Below, in pieces: positions 45,896-53,483 of a DNA stretch of 64,000 nt (position 1 is the stretch's first letter; every line of letters starts with the position of its first letter). The stretch spans positions 186,001 through 250,000 of the forward strand of contig JAEZZQ010000007.1 in assembly GCA_023442465.1 (NCBI GenBank), written 5' to 3'. Under the pieces are notes generated by a model. The model was not told where the DNA came from. It did no database searches and saw only the letters and a list, made by a program, of their open reading frames with translations. The stretch comes from Bacillota bacterium (GTDB lineage Bacteria > Bacillota > Clostridia > Lachnospirales > Lachnospiraceae). Made by a program: the position numbers and the translations under genes.

Positions 45896-46264
45896 TTATT
45901 TACAAATGGCATTCCACTCGCAGTCGCCGCAAACCGCTTCGCGCTTCCCGGCGCCCAGGATATTCTCAATCAAAAGCTGCTCGAACAGCTTCCATTCTAT
46001 TTCCGCTTTCTGGTCCAGACTGCATAGGCGCAGCACCTCTTTATCATACCGCTGTACCTTCTCCTCGCTTTCGCACGCCCCGTTTTTATTGTGCGGGCAA
46101 ACACTGCATATTTCATCAGTCCGGCTATGGAGCAGAACGGTGGGATTCTTGCTGACCTCCGCTTTTATCTCCGTCATATGATTCACGAATTCGCTGCTGT
46201 ATCCCTTTCCTCCGAAAAAGGAGAGGCACAGCCCATGATGCGGCCTTATTTCATATATTTTCAT
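45896..46264 (-). CDS. DUF1284 iron-sulfur-type protein
   Basis: A 122-aa protein with the DUF1284 start IRPHHGLCLSFFGGKGYS and a cysteine-rich pattern, DEICSVCPHNKNGAC and VCGDCEWNAIC, which suggests metal or Fe-S binding. Cytoplasmic and of unknown function. It follows bioY by 104 nt in the same orientation and is probably co-transcribed. Confidence 0.85.
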   Translation of the reverse strand: MKIYEIRPHHGLCLSFFGGKGYSSEFVNHMTEIKAEVSKNPTVLLHSRTDEICSVCPHNKNGACESEEKVQRYDKEVLRLCSLDQKAEIEWKLFEQLLIENILGAGKREAVCGDCEWNAICK

Positions 46265-46368
46265 AATACTTTTATTTCCTTTTTTTCACATCCTTTTATT
46301 CCTGCTTGCAGCGGTTTACAAAGCAGAAATCATCTCTTGAATGACGTTCTTGCGTAGCCTGACAGTAA

Positions 46369-46926
46369 CTACAAAGTTCCGATTACTCTGTTCAAACGCC
46401 TGCTAAGTATAAGCGCCAGCGCCAGCTTCACAATATCGGGAATAATAAACGGAATCACACACCAGCCAAGAACCGTTCCAAGCCCAACCGCTCCCGTATT
46501 TTTCGCGTACAGCATCATGAACCACAAGGTGCCGAAGGCATAGCAAACGATAAGACCTAATATCATGGAAACTATCATCACCCAACTCTTTCTGCCTAAC
46601 AGCCTCTCCGCTCCCCACATAATGAGTGCGATAAACAGGAATCCGATAATATATCCTCCTGTATTGCCGAGCAAAGTCCCCATACCGCCCATACCGCCTG
46701 CCCATACCGGTAATCCGATTGCTCCGAGAAGTATATAAATTAAAATAGCAACAGTCCCCCTCTTGCCTCCTAAAACGCCTACTGCCAAGAAGACCCCGAA
46801 GGTCTGTAAGGTAAACGGAACTACCGTAGGAATTGCTATCCAAGAACAAATCGCCATTAACACTGCAAAAATTGCTATGTATGCCATATCATATGTCTTA
46901 CTTTTTCCTGCCTTCACTGCGTCCAT
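46369..46926 (-). CDS. bioY: BioY biotin transporter (ECF S component)
   Basis: A 185-aa membrane protein with about six helices and BioY features: IAIFAVLMAICSWIAIPTVV, PFTLQTFGVFLAVGVLGGKR, GLPVWAGGMGGMGTLLGNTG, and GYIIGF. It captures biotin and works with an ECF energising module encoded elsewhere. GGAGG 8 nt before the ATG. The promoter carries an inverted repeat that fits the BirA operator, so expression should fall when biotin is plentiful. Confidence 0.96.
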   Translation of the reverse strand: MDAVKAGKSKTYDMAYIAIFAVLMAICSWIAIPTVVPFTLQTFGVFLAVGVLGGKRGTVAILIYILLGAIGLPVWAGGMGGMGTLLGNTGGYIIGFLFIALIMWGAERLLGRKSWVMIVSMILGLIVCYAFGTLWFMMLYAKNTGAVGLGTVLGWCVIPFIIPDIVKLALALILSRRLNRVIGTL

Positions 46927-47072
46927 GTCATATCCTCCGTCTCAATCCAAAAATATTGATTACTTAATTTACTATTAAGTCTTATTGTTTTTTAGTTCTG
47001 GTGCTGTTTTGATACTGTTTTATTTTGTTGTTATTTCTTAATCGTGCTGTTACTTTTCTTGAGCTCTGTGAA

Positions 47073-47126
47073 AGTATATCATTTCAGCTCACTATTGTCA
47101 ACCATTTCTATTTATTGGTTGACAAT
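47073..47126 (-). promoter_or_regulatory. bioY promoter overlapped by a BirA-type operator
   Basis: On the minus strand, TTGACA (47101-47096), a 17-nt spacer and TATACT (47078-47073). The -35 box is part of the inverted repeat ATTGTCAACC (47094-47103) and GGTTGACAAT (47117-47126), arms 10 bp and gap 13 nt. This matches the BirA operator pattern TTGTnAACC...GGTTnACAA. Binding would block RNA polymerase directly. Confidence 0.85.
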
Positions 47127-47190
47127 ATGTTCGTGAAGTTGACACTCTCTTTTATACCCATTATGTTTAATCCTGATTTCTCTATAAAGA

Positions 47191-47336
47191 CTTTCTTCGG
47201 TATCACAGCCTTTGTTCCGCGTGAGTAGCTGCACATCGTTTGCCCGGAGGGCAGCACGAATTTTTTCCGCTCGTGTTTATATTATAAGAAGGTAATACTT
47301 TCACACGTTAAAACAGAAAGATCTTTCTTATGATAT
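47191..47336 (+). repeat. Intergenic repeat family, copy C
   Basis: Contains CACAGCCTTTGTTCCGCG, TAGCTGCACATCGTTTGCCC and GGAGGGCA, matching copies B and E, then ATATTATAAGAAGG. The region ends where the terminator at 47337 begins. The left half of the 61-bp module is missing or strongly diverged. Confidence 0.65.
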
Positions 47337-47413
47337 AAAAAAGCGACTTGCATTTTCTTACTGAAACCCACCACCCCTACATGAATGATTTCATTTAGAA
47401 AATACAGCCGCTT
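47337..47413 (-). terminator. Large hairpin terminator after the flavin reductase-rubredoxin gene
   Basis: AAGCGACTTGCATTTTC (47341-47357) pairs imperfectly with GAAAATACAGCCGCTT (about 47398-47413). On the minus strand the stem is followed by TTTTTT. The loop of about 40 nt could fold further. Confidence 0.6.
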
Positions 47414-47441
47414 ACGCCTTCTCAATCTCTTATTCTTACCT

Positions 47442-48098
47442 TTATTCTTCCACCCTCGTAAACCTATCCGATCCCATTCCGCAAACAGGACATTTGAACT
47501 CTTCCGGTATCGAATCTTCTCCTTCATAAACATATCCGCACACCTGACAGACATATTTCACCTTGCTTTCGCTCTCTTTTGCCGGCTGGGTTTTTTCCTC
47601 AGGCAAATAAGTCGGAGCATTTTTAGGACTTTTTCCTTTTATAACATTATGGTAATAAGCATAGGTCATCGCTTGCGACGAAGGGTCATAGACCTGCGCA
47701 TCCAGCACCTTTCCTAAAAACACCGTATGGCTGGCTGTCTCCATCTTGTTGATGACTTCGCATACTACATACCCGCACGTAGATTTTACTACGGGTACTC
47801 CCTGAACTATTTCGTAATTTACATCCGTAAACTTGTCCACATCTTTTCCCGAGCAGAAGCCGAATTTACCAATCAAGCCGGAATCGGAATCCTCTGCCAG
47901 AATGGAAAAAGTAAAATTACCATTGGCATCGATGCATCCGTTCGTGTAATTGCCGTGATTAATGCTTATCGCTACAGTCGCCGGATCAGATGTAATCTGC
48001 ATAATGCTGTTGGCGATACAGCCCGTCGGACGCTCTCCGTCCATCGTCGAAACAATGTATACTCCGTAAGACATATCTCTGAAAATATTAGTATCCAT
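47442..48098 (-). CDS. hrb: Flavin reductase-rubredoxin fusion (high-molecular-weight rubredoxin)
   Basis: A 218-aa two-domain electron carrier; the ATG at 48098 has GGAGG 8 nt upstream. The FMN-binding flavin-reductase domain (about 1-160) has YGVYIVSTMDGERPTGCIAN and FTFSILAEDSDSGLIGKFGF. The C-terminal rubredoxin (about 178-215) has CQVCGYVYEG and CPVCGMG, all four Fe ligands present. Hrb proteins take electrons from NAD(P)H and pass them to flavodiiron proteins or other O2/NO/peroxide reductases; desulfoferrodoxin at 2031 is another possible acceptor. It lies next to a Crp/Fnr-type regulator and a ferredoxin-like gene, fitting a redox-stress role. Confidence 0.92.
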   Translation of the reverse strand: MDTNIFRDMSYGVYIVSTMDGERPTGCIANSIMQITSDPATVAISINHGNYTNGCIDANGNFTFSILAEDSDSGLIGKFGFCSGKDVDKFTDVNYEIVQGVPVVKSTCGYVVCEVINKMETASHTVFLGKVLDAQVYDPSSQAMTYAYYHNVIKGKSPKNAPTYLPEEKTQPAKESESKVKYVCQVCGYVYEGEDSIPEEFKCPVCGMGSDRFTRVEE

Positions 48099-48145
48099 AA
48101 CCCTAACCTCCATATATTTTTATTTCATAAATTATCGTTATAAAG

Positions 48146-48163
48146 TTGTGAAATTAATAACAA
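48146..48163. promoter_or_regulatory. Possible Crp/Fnr-type site upstream of hrb
   Basis: TTGTGAAATTAATAACAA resembles TGTGA-N6-TAACA, one mismatch from a Crp-type palindrome. It lies 48 nt upstream of the hrb start, next to the regulator's stop. Single-site evidence, by eye. Confidence 0.35.
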
Positions 48164-48166
48164 TTA

Positions 48167-48877
48167 CTATTTTACTATAACATTTTTTTCTGCAAAGTCA
48201 AGCGCTCCACCTTCGGAACTGCAAAGCTTAAACTTATTTTTTTCAAAGGAAATAATGCCTTCCTTACGCAGCTTTCCAAGCTCCTTCGACATGGCACTCC
48301 GGTCTACGGAAAGATAATCGGCCATCTGCTGTCTGTCAAAAGGAATTATGAATTCCGGGCTGTGAGCCTTTCTCGACTGTTCCGAGAGATAGGATAGCAG
48401 CTTTTCCCTTGTACTTCTTTGCATGATATGTCCCATCTTCGCCGTCAGCATCAAATTTTTCCCCGCAAGCACATCTAGGAGGTTTCGGACCAGAAGATTG
48501 TGAAATCTGCTTTCCTCTCCGTCCGCACCCGTCACTTTATAAATATCGAGAAAAAGAACTTCCGCCTTGTCAGCCGCAACCACATCCACCCCCAGCTCCT
48601 CAAAACGAAGGCATGCATAGGTCTCTGCAAAAATCTGTCCGGGACCGATTTCCGTTAAAATATTCCTGTTTCCCCAAAAATCCTCCCTCACGATATGGAC
48701 ATCCCCATAGAGTACCATACCGAGCAGATGTACGTGTTCTCCCATTCTGAAAATAAATTCTTCTTTTTCGTAGCTTTGGATATACGCTCCGAGCACACGG
48801 AACATTTCCTCTGTTTCATCTTCTTCGATACCTGCAAAAAGCGGACTTCGTTTTATAATTTCAAAATATTCTTTCAT
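48167..48877 (-). CDS. Crp/Fnr-family transcriptional regulator
   Basis: A 236-aa regulator; the ATG at 48877 has GGAG 6 nt upstream (the frame opens at 48922). The cyclic-nucleotide-binding-like domain (about 10-130: YEKEEFIFRMGEHVHLLGMV, LYGDVHIVREDFWGNRNILT) lacks the cAMP-binding Arg-Ser pattern and the Fnr cysteine set, so its signal is not cAMP or a standard 4Fe-4S cluster. The HTH near the C-terminus is DRQQMADYLSVDRSAMSKEL. It is divergent from the ferredoxin-like gene and upstream of hrb in the same direction. HcpR-like control of nitrosative or oxidative stress genes is a reasonable guess. Confidence 0.9.
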   Translation of the reverse strand: MKEYFEIIKRSPLFAGIEEDETEEMFRVLGAYIQSYEKEEFIFRMGEHVHLLGMVLYGDVHIVREDFWGNRNILTEIGPGQIFAETYACLRFEELGVDVVAADKAEVLFLDIYKVTGADGEESRFHNLLVRNLLDVLAGKNLMLTAKMGHIMQRSTREKLLSYLSEQSRKAHSPEFIIPFDRQQMADYLSVDRSAMSKELGKLRKEGIISFEKNKFKLCSSEGGALDFAEKNVIVK

Positions 48878-49013
48878 AAGGTTCTCCATTTCGCATGCCT
48901 TTGGGCTCGGTACAAACAGCAATGAGAGCTCTGCTTTCTTTCACACCGGTAACCTCACACTTTCTAATAGTTACAAATATATATTTTTGAAAATTTTTGA
49001 TTATTTTAATTAC

Positions 49014-49027
49014 GTTGTAAAAACAAC
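49014..49027. promoter_or_regulatory. Perfect palindrome in the Crp/Fnr-ferredoxin divergent region
   Basis: GTTGT-AAAA-ACAAC, 5-bp arms. It lies about 90 nt before the ferredoxin-like start, between the divergent genes. It is a plausible operator for the adjacent regulator, not tested against other sites. Confidence 0.45.
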
Positions 49028-49120
49028 ATACTTCTTTTTAATATTCTACTATACTCATTACATAAGAACAAGGAAGAAAATGCGAAATAACGAGTCTGAA
49101 TCGGAAAGGATGATATTAAG

Positions 49121-49831
49121 ATGAAAAGAACAATTATAAAAATTGATGCGGATAAATGTAATGGATGCGGAGCGTGCGCGGCTGCTTGTCACGAGGGCGC
49201 TATAGGAATGGTAGACGGCAAAGCCGTACTTCTTCGGGATGATTACTGCGACGGTCTGGGCAACTGCCTCCCTGTCTGCCCTACGGAAGCTATTAGCTTC
49301 GAAGAACGTGAAGCGGCTGCATATGACGAAGAAGCCGTAAAACAGAATCAATTGAGAAAGGAAAGGGATGCAGCTCCGGCATTTACCTGTCCCGGTTCCC
49401 GCTCACAGGCTTTCGAAAGAAAAACTCCCCATGCAGAAGAGAAGAGCCATAGCTTTGAAGAAATAAACAGCGAACTGATGCAGTGGCCCGTTCAGATTAA
49501 ACTGGTTCCCGTTCATGCACCTTATTTCGACAATGCCAATCTCTTGATTGCTGCCGATTGTACTGCATATGCTTATGGCAATTTCCACCGCGATTTTATC
49601 AAAAACCATATTACCGTTATCGGCTGCCCTAAGCTCGACATGGAGGATTACAGCGAAAAATTAACCGAGATCATAAAGAATAATAATATAAAGAGCGTAA
49701 AAATCGTAAGAATGGAAGTACCCTGCTGCGGAGGAATCGAAGCCGCTGCCAAAGCCGCTCTTCAGGCAAGCGGAAAATTCATCCCTTGGCAAGTAATAAC
49801 AATAGGTACTAATGGAGAAATCCTCGCGTAA
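49121..49831 (+). CDS. 4Fe-4S ferredoxin-like protein with C-terminal extension
   Basis: A 236-aa protein; AAGGATG before the ATG. Residues 1-60 hold a two-cluster ferredoxin: CNGCGACAAACHEGA and CDGLGNCLPVCPTEAI, both clusters complete except for an insertion in the second loop. The C-terminal part (about 110-236) has a further Cys pattern: LLIAADCTAYAYG, TVIGCPKLDMEDY and MEVPCCGGIEAA. This layout is seen in clostridial 4Fe-4S binding proteins found near Crp/Fnr regulators and hybrid cluster proteins; the partner is unknown. Cytoplasmic electron carrier or cluster-based sensor. Confidence 0.88.
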   Translation: MKRTIIKIDADKCNGCGACAAACHEGAIGMVDGKAVLLRDDYCDGLGNCLPVCPTEAISFEEREAAAYDEEAVKQNQLRKERDAAPAFTCPGSRSQAFERKTPHAEEKSHSFEEINSELMQWPVQIKLVPVHAPYFDNANLLIAADCTAYAYGNFHRDFIKNHITVIGCPKLDMEDYSEKLTEIIKNNNIKSVKIVRMEVPCCGGIEAAAKAALQASGKFIPWQVITIGTNGEILA

Positions 49832-49884
49832 AAACAGAAAGCTGCCTTCAGAAAAACAGAAAAATTTCCTCAGAAAAGGGATTA

Positions 49885-49921
49885 GGCTTGTTTACCCATA
49901 TTTGGTAAACAAGCCCTTTAT
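49885..49921. terminator. Strong rho-independent terminator between convergent genes
   Basis: Perfect 12-bp stem GGCTTGTTTACC/GGTAAACAAGCC with a 7-nt loop, then CTTTATTTAT on plus. It ends the ferredoxin-like gene and probably also the convergent small gene at 49941. Confidence 0.88.
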
Positions 49922-49940
49922 TTATGATGAAATATATACA

Positions 49941-50174
49941 TCAGCTAATTAAACAATGGACTACTCTCAGATAATCCTTGTAATCCGGTATGGAAAGAGT
50001 TACTTTCAGACTGTTATGATTCTCCCTGAATCTTTCCTTTAACGCAGATTGTATGCTCCATTCCTTATTAATATTACTCTTATATCCATTTTCCTGAATT
50101 ATATTAACCGTGCCGCCGCATTCATTCACAGCCTTTAAAAAAGCCGGCATATCTAAAATATTAAATTTGAACAT
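49941..50174 (-). CDS. Small protein of unknown function, 77 aa
   Basis: Not recognised. AAGGAGG lies 6 nt before the ATG at 50174, so it is probably real; the ATG at 50180 would be too close to the site. Predicted alpha/beta, with hydrophobic strands (FKFNILDMPAFLKAV and SLKVTLSIPDYKDYLRVV) and no membrane segment. Preceded by an AraC-type gene in the same direction 91 nt upstream. It could be a ligand-binding or HPr-like small domain, but this is a guess. Confidence 0.6.
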   Translation of the reverse strand: MFKFNILDMPAFLKAVNECGGTVNIIQENGYKSNINKEWSIQSALKERFRENHNSLKVTLSIPDYKDYLRVVHCLIS

Positions 50175-50265
50175 CTGCATCCTCCTTCAATCTATTTCTC
50201 AGGTTCCATAAGGCTTGCTTGTTACGATATTAATATAACGCAGATATTCACGTAAAAATATACTT

Positions 50266-51198
50266 TTAATGCCAATCTTTCTCACTATCCTGCCATTTTT
50301 TGCGATATTCCATCGGAGTGCACCCCTTGTTCTCCCGGAAAACTCTTCCAAAATAACTGCTGCTTCCCAAACCGCAGGCATTTCCTATCGAAGTAATCGG
50401 TTCCCTGGTGGTTATCAGTAAATTACATGCTAACTGGAATCTATAATCATTGAGATATTCTATCGGGGTCATCCTCATATTTTCCTTGAAGGATCGGAAA
50501 CATTCCCGTTCGCTGATAAATGCCGCATCCGCAATTTCCTTTACCGAAATCTTTTCATCATAATGCTCATGAATAAAACTGAGCATCATTTTGAGCTTTT
50601 CATTTGCTTTTTCATGCCTAGGGCTTTTCCCTTGTTTTTCCTGCCATGTCTCTTCCAATGTTTCCAGGAGACGATACCATATTCCGGATAACAGTTCATT
50701 TAATTTTATTTCATAAGCAAATTCTTCTATTCCTATTTCAAAAGATTTCCTTACTTTCTCCAGGATTTCCTTATGCTCCTCCTTCTGTGGATAAAACCCC
50801 AGAACTTCAATTGACGGGGAGGTTATAAGCGGCCTGATATATTTTTGTTCCATCAGGCTCCCCGGTCTTCCTCCGATAAGAGAGACGTCAAAAATATGAA
50901 CTTTCTGAATCGTTTTCTCCTCTCCCTTCGGCTGCTTTGTCATATGAAGAATATTAGAATTGATAAGCCCTGCGCTTCCGGGCGGAAAAAAGGTTCTCCC
51001 TCCGGGCGTATGATATTCAAGGTTCCCTTGCTCAATGTAAAATAACTCCATCTCTTTATGCCAATGCCAGGGTATTTGGCTGCGTGTCTCTTTATTAAAT
51101 TCAACATAGGAAGCGAGATGAGGAAAACCGAACGGCATCTCCGGCAACGCTTCTTCTTTACTGCCTTTTATAAATTGAATATTCCCAACTACCTGCAA
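50266..51198 (-). CDS. AraC-family regulator with N-terminal cupin
   Basis: A 310-aa regulator if it starts at TTG 51198, preceded by AAGGAGGAGG; an ATG further up at 51261 lacks a site. The cupin-type sensor (about 15-110: QIPWHWHKEMELFYIEQGNL, and FFPPGSAGLINSNILHM) has metal- or sugar-binding His. The C-terminal AraC HTH pair (about 210-305) has VKEIADAAFISERECFRSFK and SIGNACGLGSSSYFGRVFRE then TPMEYRKKWQ. It lies downstream of the GH31-GH127 locus and may regulate it in addition to the YesMN pair. Confidence 0.9.
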   Translation of the reverse strand: MQVVGNIQFIKGSKEEALPEMPFGFPHLASYVEFNKETRSQIPWHWHKEMELFYIEQGNLEYHTPGGRTFFPPGSAGLINSNILHMTKQPKGEEKTIQKVHIFDVSLIGGRPGSLMEQKYIRPLITSPSIEVLGFYPQKEEHKEILEKVRKSFEIGIEEFAYEIKLNELLSGIWYRLLETLEETWQEKQGKSPRHEKANEKLKMMLSFIHEHYDEKISVKEIADAAFISERECFRSFKENMRMTPIEYLNDYRFQLACNLLITTREPITSIGNACGLGSSSYFGRVFRENKGCTPMEYRKKWQDSEKDWH

Positions 51199-51365
51199 GA
51201 TGCCTCCTCCTTTTTTAAACCGTACATCGTCACATTTAGTATAGCATGCCCGATTTTTCATTTAAACATTTTTTTCTTATCCGCTATTTCCAGACTACAG
51301 TGAAAGATAGAACAGAAACAGAAAATACAAAAATTCCCAGTACAAGAACATTGTACCGGGACAGT

Positions 51366-51403
51366 AAAAAAGGGCGAAAGCAGTAAATGCCTCCGCCTTT
51401 TTT
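51366..51403. terminator. Bidirectional terminator between GH31 and the AraC gene
   Basis: GGGCGAAAG pairs with CCTCCGCC through G-C and G-U pairs (51372-51398), with T-tracts on both strands. It ends the GH127-GH31 transcript. Confidence 0.72.
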
Positions 51404-51410
51404 CATATTA

Positions 51411-51501
51411 TGCAAGGAAAGACCTTGCCGCTTTAACGTATAAAAGCATTGCCTTCTTATGATATGCCCTCCGGGCAAACGATGCGCAGCCAAAGCTTTC
51501 G
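51411..51501 (-). repeat. Intergenic repeat family, copy E (inverted)
   Basis: On the minus strand it reads GGCTGCGCATCGTTTGCCC then GGAGGGCATATCATAAGAAGG, matching copy C closely. It begins 6 nt after the GH31 stop and abuts the terminator at 51366-51403. Confidence 0.65.
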
Positions 51502-51506
51502 TTTTA

Positions 51507-53483
51507 TTAACATCGTTTAAATACTGGCATATAGTCTATCGGTGCGTCCACTACAACATGCGCTCCGCCTGAATATACGATTCCATTATCCATCGCTTCC
51601 CAGCGGCAGCCTTTAGGCAGGTATACCTCCTTCCGGCGCTGTCCGGCCGATAGGATGGGAGCCACAAGGTACATCTCTCCGAACATGTACTCCTCCTCGT
51701 TGTCCCAACATCTCATATCCTCCGGGAACTCATAGAACAGAGGTCTCATAACAGGGGTGCCTTTTTCGTGGGCCTGCGCCATCAGTTCACGGATATAATC
51801 CCGCAGGTTTTCCCTGATTCCCATATATTTTCTGCAAATATCATATACCTCATCGCCATAGCTCCATACTTCATTAGCGGCTCCGGAGCAGCAGGCGCTT
51901 CCACCCGTTGTTCCCTGACGGGGCTGCCTTGGTTCTCTGTCTCCGTGCAGCCTCATGACCGGGCAAAAAGCTCCCCATTGAAACCACCTTACGAATAGCT
52001 CTCTAAAATCGGAATCTTCCGGGTTCCCTCCATGGAAGCCTCCGATATCGGTAGTCCACCAGGGAATACCTGCAATTCCCATATTCAGCCCTGCGGCAAG
52101 CTGATTGCGCATACTGTCAAAGCTGGAGGCAATGTCTCCGGACCATACAAGTGCTCCGTACTTCTGGCTTCCTGCCCACGCGCAGCGGAGAAGATTTACA
52201 ATATTATTCTGCCCTTCCGCTTCCATTCCTTCATAAAAGGTTCTTGCATACTCTTTCGGATATATATTTCCTATCTGTAAATTGCTTCCCATATGATACC
52301 GGTAGTTGTCGAAATCGTATACACTGTATTCAGGTTCTGCCTCGTCCAGCCAGAATATCTTTATCCCATGCTCATAGTAATTCTTTTTCACTTTATCCCA
52401 CAAATAATTCCTTGCGCCCGGATTGGTTGCATCATAGTGAATAGTCGCTCCCTGAAAATCAAGCCCTACCCGGAAACCTCTGTCTGTACGGATCAAATAG
52501 CCCTTCTCAAGCATTTCCTCATAGTTCTCACTTTCTCTGTCTACCGTTGGCCATATAGAAACCATAAGCTCGATTCCCATTTCCTTCAATTCCGCTATCA
52601 TCGCCTCCGGATCCGGCCAGAATACCGGATCGAATTTCCACTCCCCCTGCTTCGGCCAATGGAAGAAATCGATGACAATCACGTCGATGGGCAGATTTCT
52701 TCTCTTATACTCTCTGGCAACCTCAAGAAGCTCTTCCTGTGTCTGATAGCGCAGCTTGCACTGCCAGAAGCCGAGGCCGTATTCCGGCATCATCGGCACC
52801 TTTCCTGTAACATTCGCATAGGCTTCCTCTATACGGGCCGGAGTATCTCCCACCACTACCCAATAGTCCAGAGCTTTCGTGGAATAGGACTCAAAGCTCA
52901 TAATATTTTTACCGAGCACTGCCCTTCCCACTCCCGGATTATTCCAGAGAAGTCCATAGCCTGAAGAAGAGAGCAGGAAAGGAACGCTGGCCTGGGAATT
53001 TCTATGGGCAAGCTCCAGATCCAGCCCCTTTAGATCCAGATATGGCTGCTGATACTGCCCCATACCGTACAACTTCTCATTTTTATCCAGGGACTCAAAG
53101 CGTTGTGTCAGATGATAATCTCCGCCGGGAATGGCCTTGAATTCCCTCGCCTCCACTTCCAGTGCGCTGCATTTTTCTCCGCATACATCCTTCCTGTTTC
53201 TGCTGTATTCTTCCAAAATTAATTGATTATCTTTGTTGTATATACTTATCTTCCCAAACTTGGAAATTTCCGCCCTTATCCCTCCATTTGTAATCGCTCC
53301 CCCATTGTCATATATTTCTATATGACAATCCGTCTTTTGCGCCTTGCATAAGGCCCAGTCTGCCGCCGGCATGCTATCGTTCTTCGTTGCACGGATTCGC
53401 AGCGCATCCGGTCCCCACGCTTCCAGCCATACCTCTTCGCCATCGAAGTAAAATACCAGTTTACCATCTTTTTTTTCAATCAT
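51507..53483 (-). CDS. GH31 alpha-glycosidase (alpha-xylosidase-like)
   Basis: A 658-aa cytoplasmic enzyme. The ATG at 53483 is preceded by GGAGG 7 nt upstream and overlaps the GH127 stop by 4 nt (ATGA). GH31 features: N-terminal beta domain, GYGLLWNNPGVGRAVLG, the barrel with GLGFWQCKLRYQTQEELLEV and DVIVIDFFHWPKQGEWKFDP, nucleophile Asp in FWLDEAEPEY (about residue 379) and acid/base Asp in VWSGDIASSFDSM (about residue 448). The FFHWPKQGEW loop fits alpha-xylosidase-like branches more than alpha-glucosidases; other GH31 activities cannot be excluded. Coupled with GH127, it probably trims one mixed plant oligosaccharide. Confidence 0.88.
   Translation of the reverse strand: MIEKKDGKLVFYFDGEEVWLEAWGPDALRIRATKNDSMPAADWALCKAQKTDCHIEIYDNGGAITNGGIRAEISKFGKISIYNKDNQLILEEYSRNRKDVCGEKCSALEVEAREFKAIPGGDYHLTQRFESLDKNEKLYGMGQYQQPYLDLKGLDLELAHRNSQASVPFLLSSSGYGLLWNNPGVGRAVLGKNIMSFESYSTKALDYWVVVGDTPARIEEAYANVTGKVPMMPEYGLGFWQCKLRYQTQEELLEVAREYKRRNLPIDVIVIDFFHWPKQGEWKFDPVFWPDPEAMIAELKEMGIELMVSIWPTVDRESENYEEMLEKGYLIRTDRGFRVGLDFQGATIHYDATNPGARNYLWDKVKKNYYEHGIKIFWLDEAEPEYSVYDFDNYRYHMGSNLQIGNIYPKEYARTFYEGMEAEGQNNIVNLLRCAWAGSQKYGALVWSGDIASSFDSMRNQLAAGLNMGIAGIPWWTTDIGGFHGGNPEDSDFRELFVRWFQWGAFCPVMRLHGDREPRQPRQGTTGGSACCSGAANEVWSYGDEVYDICRKYMGIRENLRDYIRELMAQAHEKGTPVMRPLFYEFPEDMRCWDNEEEYMFGEMYLVAPILSAGQRRKEVYLPKGCRWEAMDNGIVYSGGAHVVVDAPIDYMPVFKRC

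Noticed and set aside
47282..47554. 90-aa minus-strand reading frame
   Set aside because: It overlaps the rubredoxin end and terminator of the hrb gene in another frame, has no ribosome binding site and no recognisable features.
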